DNA from: NCED01 sp035493955
GTDB taxonomy: Bacteria; Pseudomonadota; Alphaproteobacteria; Caulobacterales; Caulobacteraceae
Reading direction: 5' to 3'
Assembly: GCA_035493955.1 (NCBI GenBank)
Contig: DATJHI010000042.1
Coordinates: 1 to 39,090 of the forward strand
DNA: 39,090 nucleotides
Both the position numbers and the translations under genes were made by a program. Numbering within the stretch: position 1 is the stretch's first letter; the number at the start of each line of letters is the position of its first letter. A model generated the notes under the pieces. It saw only the letters and a program-made list of their open reading frames with translations, was not told where the DNA came from and searched no databases. Shown here piece by piece: positions 8,909-16,102 of the stretch.

Positions 8909-11731
8909 CTAGTACTGGGCCTTCAGGGTGAAGGTGTAGTAGCGGCCGATCATGTCGTCGCCGGTGGCGGCGGGCGGGAAACCGCCCGGCGTCCCGGTGG
9001 ACGTGGTGGGAGGAGCGATCCGGGGTTGCTTGTCGAACACGTTGTTGATCGCGAAGTTGGCTTGCAACTTGGCCCCGCCTACCGCGAACCGATAGCCGAC
9101 GCTCATGTCGTTGAGCGTGTACGACGGCAGGCTGTTGGCGGCATAGACGACCAGTGGGTTGCGGCTCTGCAGCACCGAACCCGAGTAGCGCGTCTGCCAG
9201 CTCAGGCTGAACGGCCCGGCGTTGTAGCCGGCGAGCAGGGTGGCCCGGTCCGACGGGGTGGCGGGCGTGCCGGCCGTGTTGATCGCCGCCGAGGTCGGCA
9301 GGGTGCGGTTCTTCAACACCGGCTGGTAGCTGTAGAGCAGCCGCAGGTCCACGCGTCCCGGCAGGTTGATCGCGTCAAGCCCGAAGTTGTAGCTCACCTC
9401 CACGTCGACGCCGTGCGTGTAGGTCTGGGCGGTGTTCAGGCTGGTGCTGAGCACATAAAGCGGGAAGTTCGCCGCCGAGTGGTCGCTGAACGGCAACGGC
9501 CGGATGAAGACCGAACAGACGGACGAGGTTCCGCCTGAAGCTTCGCACTCCGCCTGGATCGAGGCGTTGTTGCCGGCGATCGCTCCGATCGCGTTGTTGA
9601 TGACGATATTGTAGTAGTCGACCGACGCCTGGAGCCGCGGGATGAACGAGGGCCGGTAGACCGCGCCGATGGTGGTCGTGCGGGCGATTTCGGGCTGCAG
9701 GTCGGGGTTGCCCTGGCTGATTATGGTGGTGGATCGGCTCACCCCCGTGTGGGAGTCGGTCAGGCTGATGTTCTGGACCGTCTGGCCGGAGTAGAGGTCG
9801 GACAGGGTGGGCGCGCGGATGTCGCGGCTTTCGACGTAGCGGAACCGCAGGTCCTCGAACGGCTGGTAGTTCAGACCGGCCTTCCAGCTCCAGACCCCGC
9901 CGCTCGAGCTGTAGTTGGTGTAGCGCGCCGCGCCGGTGACATCGAGACGCTTGGCGAAGGGCTGGTCGACCAGCAGCGGCAAGGCCGCCTCGCCGCTGAC
10001 TTCCCAGACCTGGTTGTGCCCGTACTGCGGCGAGACCAGGTCGTAAGCCCACAGCGACGTTGGCGCCTTGCCGAACCGCACGCCCGTCAGGTTGATCGGG
10101 TCCAGGGGGTTCGCGGTGCTGGCCTGGCTGACGCTCTGGCGGCGATACTCGAAGTTGGCCGCCACCGACAGCGGGCCCGCCCAAGCCTGGAGCACGTCTC
10201 CGGATATGGTCGCGGCGTAGTCGTCGAGCTTGTTGAGGATCTGGAAGTTGGTGGTCTGGTAGATGTAGTTCAGGGCCGCCTGTGACTCGTTGAACTGGCC
10301 GAACAGGTTGATCGGCTGGCAACCCGGGAACTGGCCGGGGTTGGTCAGGGTCACCCGGCAGACGATGTTCCCGCTGGGGTCCTTCACCGCGTCGATCGCG
10401 GCGTAGAGGCGCGGGTAATTGATGTTGTCGACCCGGCGGGAGCGGATCCGCGACTCGCCGTGGGTGTAGTAGGTCTCCCACTTGAAGTTGCTGAAAAGGC
10501 TCCCCTTCAGCCCGGTGGTGAAGTTCAGCGCGTCATTGGTCTGGAACAGGTTGCCGACGTTGGTCAGGTCCCGCAGGCCCCGGTTCATGGTGAAGCTCGC
10601 CACATTCCCGGCCGTCAACGCCGCCTGGGCGCTGGCCGGCAGGTACGGGTTGCCGCTGAAGATCGTCAGCGCCGCTTCCGGCTGGTTGTTGCGGGCGTAG
10701 TTGCTGGTGCCGCTCTCGCTGAAGCCCAGTTGCATGAAGCCCAGGATGTCCGGGGTGAACTGGTACTCGAAGCGGCCGAACAACTGGTCGTAGCGCGACG
10801 AATTGCCGATCGACGCGTCGTAGGTGTACGAGCCGTCGCCGCCGATCGAGGTGCCGGCGCTCTGGGTGGGCGTGCCCGGGTTGAACGGCGCGAGGGTCCC
10901 GTTCGGGCCGGAGAACTGCTGGCCGGCGAAGGGACCGCTGGTGGCGAGCCCGCTATTGGAACTGGTGCCGATGCGCAGGTTCTGGGCGAGCACGTAGGGG
11001 TTGGCCGCCGTGCCGGCGCCGACCAGGCCATAGGTGGCGGCGGTGAAGGGGCGGTCGCCCGAACGCTTGAGCCCGGCGTTCTGATAGTGCTCGGCGCTGA
11101 AGATGATGTGGCCGCGGTCGAACACGTCCGTGCCGCCGGCGATGCCGATCCTGGACATCGGCACGTCGCCCCGATCGGAGATGCCGGTCTGGGCCTGCAT
11201 CTTGAGGCCCTTCATGCGGGTGTCGAGGATGTAGTTGACCACGCCGGTGACGGCGTCGGAGCCGTAGACGGCCGAGGCGCCGCCGGTGACCACGTCCACG
11301 CGCTGGACCAGCATCTGGGGCAAGTCGTTGACGTCGGTGGCGCCGCTGATCGAGGTCGCGGGCACGCGCCGGCCGTCGAGCAGGATCAGGGTCCTGACCG
11401 CGCCCATGCTGCGGAGGTTCAGGAAGTTGCCGGTGTAGACGGTGCTGGGGCCGCCGGTGCTGGAGTTGCCCGTGGCCGTGGTCGAGCCGGAGAATTCCGG
11501 CAGCTTGTTCAGGGCGTCGGCGATGGTGGTGGGCGTGGTCGCTTCAAGCTGGGCGACCGGAGCCACCGTGACCGGGGTCGGGGCCGAATAGCCGTTGGTC
11601 TGGATCCGGGTGGCGGTGACCACCACCGATTCGACCGAGCCGGCCGTGTTGGCGGCCTGGGCGAGCGCGGACGTGGCCAAGGCCATTGAACTGATGCCGC
11701 AGAACAGCGCGGCCGCTGACCTCTTTTGCAT
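8909..11731 (-). CDS. TonB-dependent outer-membrane receptor 4
   Basis: A 940-aa TonB-dependent receptor with signal peptide MQKRSAAALFCG... to ALAQ, ESVVVTATR TonB-box-like segment, plug with LLDGRRVP and GGASAVYGSDAVTGVVNY, and a C-terminal barrel ending in aromatic AQY. The reading frame stays open a further 57 codons upstream, but that extension is Arg/Lys-rich, precedes the signal peptide, and would bypass the GGGGGGAAACGAC ribosome site directly before the chosen ATG, so it is rejected. Closest in the window to receptor 3. Divergent from the exported-protein genes starting at 12259, with a 527-bp AT-richer spacer between. Ligand unknown. Confidence 0.95.
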   Translation of the reverse strand: MQKRSAAALFCGISSMALATSALAQAANTAGSVESVVVTATRIQTNGYSAPTPVTVAPVAQLEATTPTTIADALNKLPEFSGSTTATGNSSTGGPSTVYTGNFLNLRSMGAVRTLILLDGRRVPATSISGATDVNDLPQMLVQRVDVVTGGASAVYGSDAVTGVVNYILDTRMKGLKMQAQTGISDRGDVPMSRIGIAGGTDVFDRGHIIFSAEHYQNAGLKRSGDRPFTAATYGLVGAGTAANPYVLAQNLRIGTSSNSGLATSGPFAGQQFSGPNGTLAPFNPGTPTQSAGTSIGGDGSYTYDASIGNSSRYDQLFGRFEYQFTPDILGFMQLGFSESGTSNYARNNQPEAALTIFSGNPYLPASAQAALTAGNVASFTMNRGLRDLTNVGNLFQTNDALNFTTGLKGSLFSNFKWETYYTHGESRIRSRRVDNINYPRLYAAIDAVKDPSGNIVCRVTLTNPGQFPGCQPINLFGQFNESQAALNYIYQTTNFQILNKLDDYAATISGDVLQAWAGPLSVAANFEYRRQSVSQASTANPLDPINLTGVRFGKAPTSLWAYDLVSPQYGHNQVWEVSGEAALPLLVDQPFAKRLDVTGAARYTNYSSSGGVWSWKAGLNYQPFEDLRFRYVESRDIRAPTLSDLYSGQTVQNISLTDSHTGVSRSTTIISQGNPDLQPEIARTTTIGAVYRPSFIPRLQASVDYYNIVINNAIGAIAGNNASIQAECEASGGTSSVCSVFIRPLPFSDHSAANFPLYVLSTSLNTAQTYTHGVDVEVSYNFGLDAINLPGRVDLRLLYSYQPVLKNRTLPTSAAINTAGTPATPSDRATLLAGYNAGPFSLSWQTRYSGSVLQSRNPLVVYAANSLPSYTLNDMSVGYRFAVGGAKLQANFAINNVFDKQPRIAPPTTSTGTPGGFPPAATGDDMIGRYYTFTLKAQY

Positions 11732-11837
11732 GTCGTTTCCCCCCTGGGATCTGTGCGGCTTGCCGCCGCCGTTTTTTCGCTTCGGTCTCCGGCCTGCGGA
11801 GCCTGTGCAACGTGGTTTGCAGCGTATTCTATCAGCG

Positions 11838-11927
11838 CATTTCGATGTCGTTGAAATGCCATCCAAACCTAGCGCCGCCCTGCGCGGATGTCCATCCAGC
11901 ATTATAGTGGGCGGATTGTGTCAAAAT
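11838..11927 (-). promoter_or_regulatory. Inverted repeat and shared box upstream of receptor 4
   Basis: CATTTC-N9-GAAATG (11838-11858) is a perfect 6-bp inverted repeat corresponding in place to that upstream of receptor 3. The block 11884-11927 carries GCGGATGTCCATC ... CATT ... ATTGTGTCAAA, shared with 8633-8675. On the minus strand the distal end is TTGACA (11924 to 11919), followed by TATAAT at a spacing (12 nt) too short for a standard promoter, so the promoter call is tentative. Confidence 0.45.
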
Positions 11928-12258
11928 ACATCATATTGTAGCAAAGTTTGATATATTATCCCGAATCCTATTGTTTCTGAGTAAAGGTCCGTCGTTTATG
12001 GTTAAGTTGTATCGGGCGAATGTTGAACTGCGGCGTGTCTTGACTTCGCGAGGCGCCGGTACTACCTCTAAATTCGAACGTATCGCTCGCCAGGTGTTCG
12101 AGGCGTGTCTTGATGGCTCTATCAAGCTGCTTTTGACCTTGGCGGGATGGATGCAGGGCGTGGCAAGTAAACATGCTGCCACATGAAGGGAGGTCGGCGC
12201 CGTCGCACTTGTCGACATGGCTGAGACCTCCGATGGAACGTGCGACGGAGGAAGTGCC
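11928..12258. other. Spacer upstream of DUF6152 gene, no gene seen
   Basis: Divergent intergenic region, AT-rich near 11930-11990 compared with its surroundings, suitable for a promoter region. No credible coding sequence, RNA gene or repeat was found; short open frames on both strands lack ribosome sites and family resemblance. Confidence 0.4.
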
Positions 12259-12693
12259 ATGGAACGTGCAAACATCACCAGGGGCTGGCGTCCTGCGCTG
12301 GCTTGCCTGGGCGCTCTCGGTTTGGCGGCGACCCTGTCGGCTCCGGCCTCCGCTCATCACTCCTTCGCCATGTTCGACACGGCCAAGACCGTCACGATCC
12401 AGGGCACCGTCAGCGACCTGGAGCTGGTCAATCCGCACTCCTGGCTCAAGGTCATGGCGCCGGGCAAGACCGGCAAACCGGTGGTCTGGTCGATCGAGAT
12501 GGGCGCCTTGCGCCAGGTCGAGAACATGGGCCTGAAGGCGGACACGGCTAAGCCCGGCGACAAGATCACGGTCTCGATCCATCCCCTGAGGAACGGCGCG
12601 GTGGGCGGATCGTTCATTTCCGCCGTGTTGGCCGACGGCAAGGAAGTGGCGCAGCGCGGGCGGCTCCAAGACACTCTCGGCGGCAAGGACTGA
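12259..12693 (+). CDS. Exported DUF6152-type protein
   Basis: A 144-aa protein whose cellular role is not established. A classic signal peptide ends in the A-S-A cleavage motif (residues 30-32), and the mature protein would begin directly with His33-His34-Ser-Phe-Ala-Met-Phe-Asp, the recognisable start of DUF6152 proteins. A second conserved-looking histidine lies in NPHSW (His60). The rest looks like a small all-beta domain (IQGTVSDLELVNPH, WSIEMG, PGDKITVSIHPL). An upstream in-frame ATG (12217) exists, but the ATG at 12259 has GGAGGAAGTGCC before it and directly opens the signal peptide. It lies 6 nt before the next gene and is probably co-transcribed with it. A metal-binding role through the N-terminal histidine is only a hypothesis. 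Confidence 0.85.
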   Translation: MERANITRGWRPALACLGALGLAATLSAPASAHHSFAMFDTAKTVTIQGTVSDLELVNPHSWLKVMAPGKTGKPVVWSIEMGALRQVENMGLKADTAKPGDKITVSIHPLRNGAVGGSFISAVLADGKEVAQRGRLQDTLGGKD

Positions 12694-12699
12694 CGGATC

Positions 12700-13959
12700 G
12701 TGCGCGCCCTCGCCCTTTTCGCCGCCGCGGCGACCCTCGTTTCCGGTCCCGCGTGGGCCCAGGCCTGGACCCTGTACGCCGCCCCTGAGGATGGCTTCAC
12801 CATCAGCGCCCCCGGCGTCCCGACCGTCCGGGCCGACGTCTTCACCCTGGCCGACGGAAGCAAGTACCCGTCCCGCGTCCACACCTTGCGCCAGGGACAG
12901 CTGATCTACAGCGTGACCGTGGTGGACATCTCCAAGGCTCCGGTCATCGGTCGCTACGTGGTCGATCAGTTGGACCGCGACGCCGCGATCGATTTGGCCG
13001 CCCGGACCTTCGCCAAGACCGGCAGGACCGATCTCGACATACCTTCCCGGTCCGGCGTCACCCTGGGGCGCGAGCTCAACGTCGTCCGCCCGGACGGCAG
13101 CGAGTCGATGCTGCAGATCTTCGTCAAGGGCACGCGCCTCTATATCGCCGAGGGCAAGAGCCTTCCCCCTGACGCGGCGGACAATTCGTCGGACGCGATC
13201 CGCTTCGAGGAATCGATCGCTTTTCCCGCCCCCGCCCCCGGGCGTGGCGCCGCCGCCGCCGGAGCTGGAGCTGGAGCTGGCGCTGGCGCTGGCGGTCGCG
13301 GTCCGGGCGCTCCTGGCGCTGGCGCCGCGCCCGGAGCTGGCGGCGCACCCGGAGCCGGCGGCGCTCCTGGCGCTGGCGGCGCGGGCAGGCCGGATCGCGG
13401 TGCGAATCCGGCCGCGGCCGCCGATGCCGCGGCCTTCGGGGTCGTCCCCGGGGGGCCGGCCGTCGGCAGCCCCTATCCTCCGCCCCCCCCGCCCAACGAG
13501 CCGGTTTGGGTCTCGGTCAAGGCGGCCGACGGCCGTTTCACCGAGCGCTGGCATTGGGCTCCCGGCGGCGCCGGGAAGGTGGAGTATTGCCGCCAGGAGG
13601 CGCGCGCGGCGGAGAAGTGCGTCGTCGCCGACAACCCCCGGCAGGGCGACCATCTCCCGGCCACGCCGACGGCGCCGATGATCTCGGCGGTTCAGACCGG
13701 CCAGGCCTGGATGTCGATCGGAAGCAAGAATTATTTCTGCAAGCACACCACCTATACGAAGAACGCCCCGATGGAGGTCACCTGCGTCCTGGGGCCGGAG
13801 CCCTTGCCGAAGGAGACGCCGCAGACGATCCAGGCCATGGCCAACGGTTCGGCCCGGTTCTTCCTGACCGGCAACAACCGCACCTTTTACTGCCGCAACG
13901 TCTTTCCGGACCCGGATGACAAGCGTTCCCAAGTCTCTCTGAGTTGCACGGTGTTGTAG
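12700..13959 (+). CDS. Exported protein with Gly/Ala/Pro linker and six-cysteine C-terminal domain
   Basis: A 419-aa protein not recognised as a named family. It starts at GTG and has a signal peptide (RALALFAAAATLVSGPAWAQA). Residues about 22-175 form a first domain beginning WTLYAAPEDGFTISAPG, of the kind seen in periplasmic proteins with a PsbP-like look (weak resemblance). Residues about 184-230 are low-complexity Gly/Ala/Pro with a GAGGAP period, followed by a proline run. The C-terminal part holds all six cysteines of the mature protein (YC, KC, FC, TC, YC, SC), which suggests up to three disulfides in the periplasm or outside the cell. It is 6 nt after the DUF6152 gene, so the two are likely one operon. 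Function unknown. Confidence 0.8.
   Translation: MRALALFAAAATLVSGPAWAQAWTLYAAPEDGFTISAPGVPTVRADVFTLADGSKYPSRVHTLRQGQLIYSVTVVDISKAPVIGRYVVDQLDRDAAIDLAARTFAKTGRTDLDIPSRSGVTLGRELNVVRPDGSESMLQIFVKGTRLYIAEGKSLPPDAADNSSDAIRFEESIAFPAPAPGRGAAAAGAGAGAGAGAGGRGPGAPGAGAAPGAGGAPGAGGAPGAGGAGRPDRGANPAAAADAAAFGVVPGGPAVGSPYPPPPPPNEPVWVSVKAADGRFTERWHWAPGGAGKVEYCRQEARAAEKCVVADNPRQGDHLPATPTAPMISAVQTGQAWMSIGSKNYFCKHTTYTKNAPMEVTCVLGPEPLPKETPQTIQAMANGSARFFLTGNNRTFYCRNVFPDPDDKRSQVSLSCTVL
13250..13383 (+). repeat. Gly/Ala/Pro-coding low-complexity repeat
   Basis: Imperfect GCTGGAGCTGGC-type units encode a Gly-Ala-rich then GAGGAP-periodic stretch inside the gene at 12700. The reading frame is intact through the repeat. 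Such tracts are prone to length change by slippage; here it works as an interdomain linker. Confidence 0.6.
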
Positions 13960-13960
13960 C

Positions 13961-13988
13961 CGCCGGTCCCGCAGGGCGGGCGCCGGCG
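13961..13988 (+). terminator. GC-rich hairpin after the six-cysteine protein gene
   Basis: CGCCGG-T-CCCGC and GCGGG-CG-CCGGCG pair around a 3-nt loop immediately after the TAG at 13957-13959. No U tract follows, so termination strength is uncertain. The remaining spacer to 14124 holds the ribosome site of the next gene and nothing else recognised. Confidence 0.4.
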
Positions 13989-14124
13989 TCGATCTGAAGC
14001 TTCCAGCAAGTCCCGCAAGGGCGAAGGCCGCCGTGCTCCGGAGGCCAAAGTCCCGCGCGCGTCTGTCGCTGGCGTCGGGCGGTCTTGTCGGGCGGTCTTA
14101 ACGAAAAACAATGGGGCGGAAATC

Positions 14125-16044
14125 ATGCGCAGAGTGGCCGAGATAGCCGATCGCAGCGTTTCGACGCTGGTTCGAAGGGCGCTTTCGATAGCGGTGTTGG
14201 GGTTGGCCCTGGCCGGCGTGTCGGCGCCGCACGCCCGGGCCCAGGGCGCTCTGGCGCCCGCCCTGGTCAAGAAGATGGTCGTCGTTGGCGGGCAGCAGCG
14301 CAGCTACGCCTACTACGTCTCCTCCAAGGCCGAAAACGGCTTCACCCCGGTCGTCTACGCCCTGCACGACAACGGCCAGTCGATCGAGGACTTCGTCCGC
14401 CAGTCGGGCTGGGTCAAGCTGGCGGAGAATGGCGGCTTCATCGTGGTCTTTCCCGATGCCGTGCGCGGCGTCTGGGCGCCCCAGAGCGGGGGGGAGGACG
14501 ATTACCTTGAGGCGGTCTACTCTGACGTGACCCGTCCGCCGGTTCGCGGCGAGGGCGGTCGACAGCCTCCTGGCGAGGGCGGCGCCGCTCGCCCGGCTCC
14601 CCCCGCTGGCGCGGCCGCGCCGCGTCTCTTCACCTGGCTGCCGTTCCACTACCTGACCGGGGCCGGGGCCGGGGCCAGGGTGGCCCAGGCCTTCGCGATC
14701 AACCATCCGGGCCGATACGCCGCCCTCGCGACCCTGGACGGCGGCCCCTACAACGCCGACTACGCCAAGGGCGAGGAGCCGGCGCAGAACGGCAATCAGT
14801 TCATGCACCCGGACAAGGCCGGCGCGCCGTCGTGGAAGCAGCTCAAGAAGGATGTGCCGGTGGCGGCCTGGCTGTTCACCACCGGCGCCCCGACCGCGGC
14901 CGAAGCCCGGCAGGTGGAATACTGGAAGCGCGCCGACCGGGTCGCACCCCAGGCGGCGATGCGGAACGAAAGCGGGTTCCAGACCGCCGTCTACAGCAAC
15001 GCCGCCAATCCCGACCAGCAGGTCCGCACCACGGCGGCGCCGGCCTCGGCGACCTATGACGAGGCGATGGCCACGGTCATCTCGGGCTTCTTCTCGCACC
15101 TCGCCCGCTGGACCTACTCGCCCAATGGCGACGTGGGCAGCCTGATGACCCGCGACGAGGTGAACAAGCACTTCGTGGTCCGTCCCATCGACGTCAACGG
15201 CCAAGCCTATGTCTATTATCTGAGCGTCCCGCCGAGCTACCGCAAAGGGCAGGCCTTGCCCCTGGTGGTGTCGGCCCACGGGGGCGGCTTCCCCGCCTAC
15301 ATGTACCTCAGCCAGATCAAGATGCATGAGGTGGGCGAGAAGGAGGGTTTCCTCACCGCCTACATCCAGAAGGTCGGCAACAACGGCTGGAACTTCCAGG
15401 AGCCGGACGGGGCTGACGCCCAGTTCATCCTGAAGCTGATCGCCGATGCGGAGGCCAACTACAGCGCCGACCCCCATCGCATCTACATGCAGGGCTTCTC
15501 CATCGGCAGCGGTCTGACCTATATGATGGGCGTCTCCCACCCCAAGGTTTTTGCGGCCATCTCTCCCAACTCCGGCATCGGGGGAATGAGCAAGGCGGTC
15601 GAGGACAAGATCGCCCAGAACCGGGCCCAGGGCCTGCGGATTCCGGCGATGATCATCTATGGCGACGTGGACACCGGCGGCTCCCCCGACGGCAAGATCC
15701 CCGCCCAGGGCGTGCTGCGAGTGGCGATCGACGAGTTCAAGGCCATCAATCACATCACCACCCCCGACAGGGTGGTGAAGTACGAGAGCGACACCACCGC
15801 GCCCTACGACGTGATGGCCTTGGGCGGGAAGCTGGTCCGCACCGGAGCCGACGCCCGCTATCCGGCCGGTCGCTTCGAGATGTACCAGTACACGAGCGAC
15901 GACCCCAAGCCGCTCAATCTGTTCAACTTCGTCTGGGTCAAGGACATGGCGCACGCCCAGGACCCGCGCGAGGCGCAACTCCAGTGGGATTATCTGAAGC
16001 ACTGGCGTCGCAATGACGACGGCTCGCTGACCTACGTCAACTAG
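14125..16044 (+). CDS. Double-domain PHB-depolymerase-type esterase A (first domain lacks nucleophile)
   Basis: A 639-aa exported protein (signal peptide through SAPHARAQG) built of two alpha/beta-hydrolase units of the PHB depolymerase/feruloyl esterase type. Domain 1 (about residues 45-330) keeps family landmarks (YYVSSKAE, VVYALHDNGQ, SGW-KLAE-GGFIVVFPD), but the nucleophile elbow reads G179-A-G181-A-G183, so Gly181 replaces the serine. Domain 2 (about 350-639) keeps G457-F-S459-I-G461, Asp516 (GDVD) and His610 (DMAHA) as a plausible catalytic triad, and MHEVGEKEGF as a motif shared with the paralogue. A Gly/Pro-rich insert sits just before the altered elbow. The ATG has GGGGCGGAAATC upstream. 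It is 58 nt upstream of an amidohydrolase gene. Substrate is unknown; an ester of an aromatic acid or a polyester is reasonable. Confidence 0.88.
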   Translation: MRRVAEIADRSVSTLVRRALSIAVLGLALAGVSAPHARAQGALAPALVKKMVVVGGQQRSYAYYVSSKAENGFTPVVYALHDNGQSIEDFVRQSGWVKLAENGGFIVVFPDAVRGVWAPQSGGEDDYLEAVYSDVTRPPVRGEGGRQPPGEGGAARPAPPAGAAAPRLFTWLPFHYLTGAGAGARVAQAFAINHPGRYAALATLDGGPYNADYAKGEEPAQNGNQFMHPDKAGAPSWKQLKKDVPVAAWLFTTGAPTAAEARQVEYWKRADRVAPQAAMRNESGFQTAVYSNAANPDQQVRTTAAPASATYDEAMATVISGFFSHLARWTYSPNGDVGSLMTRDEVNKHFVVRPIDVNGQAYVYYLSVPPSYRKGQALPLVVSAHGGGFPAYMYLSQIKMHEVGEKEGFLTAYIQKVGNNGWNFQEPDGADAQFILKLIADAEANYSADPHRIYMQGFSIGSGLTYMMGVSHPKVFAAISPNSGIGGMSKAVEDKIAQNRAQGLRIPAMIIYGDVDTGGSPDGKIPAQGVLRVAIDEFKAINHITTPDRVVKYESDTTAPYDVMALGGKLVRTGADARYPAGRFEMYQYTSDDPKPLNLFNFVWVKDMAHAQDPREAQLQWDYLKHWRRNDDGSLTYVN

Positions 16045-16102
16045 GGCTCGGCCGGCGGCGTCGGGGAGAGTGCGCCGGCGCCGTCGCGGAAGGGATTTGG
16101 TT

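Noticed and set aside
11732..11902. 57-residue N-terminal extension of receptor 4
   Set aside because: Arg/Lys-rich, lies before a signal peptide, and the inner ATG has a strong ribosome site identical to that of receptor 3.
13310..13383. Collagen-like Gly-X-Y tract
   Set aside because: Only a handful of regular triplets, interrupted and Ala-rich; more likely a flexible linker.
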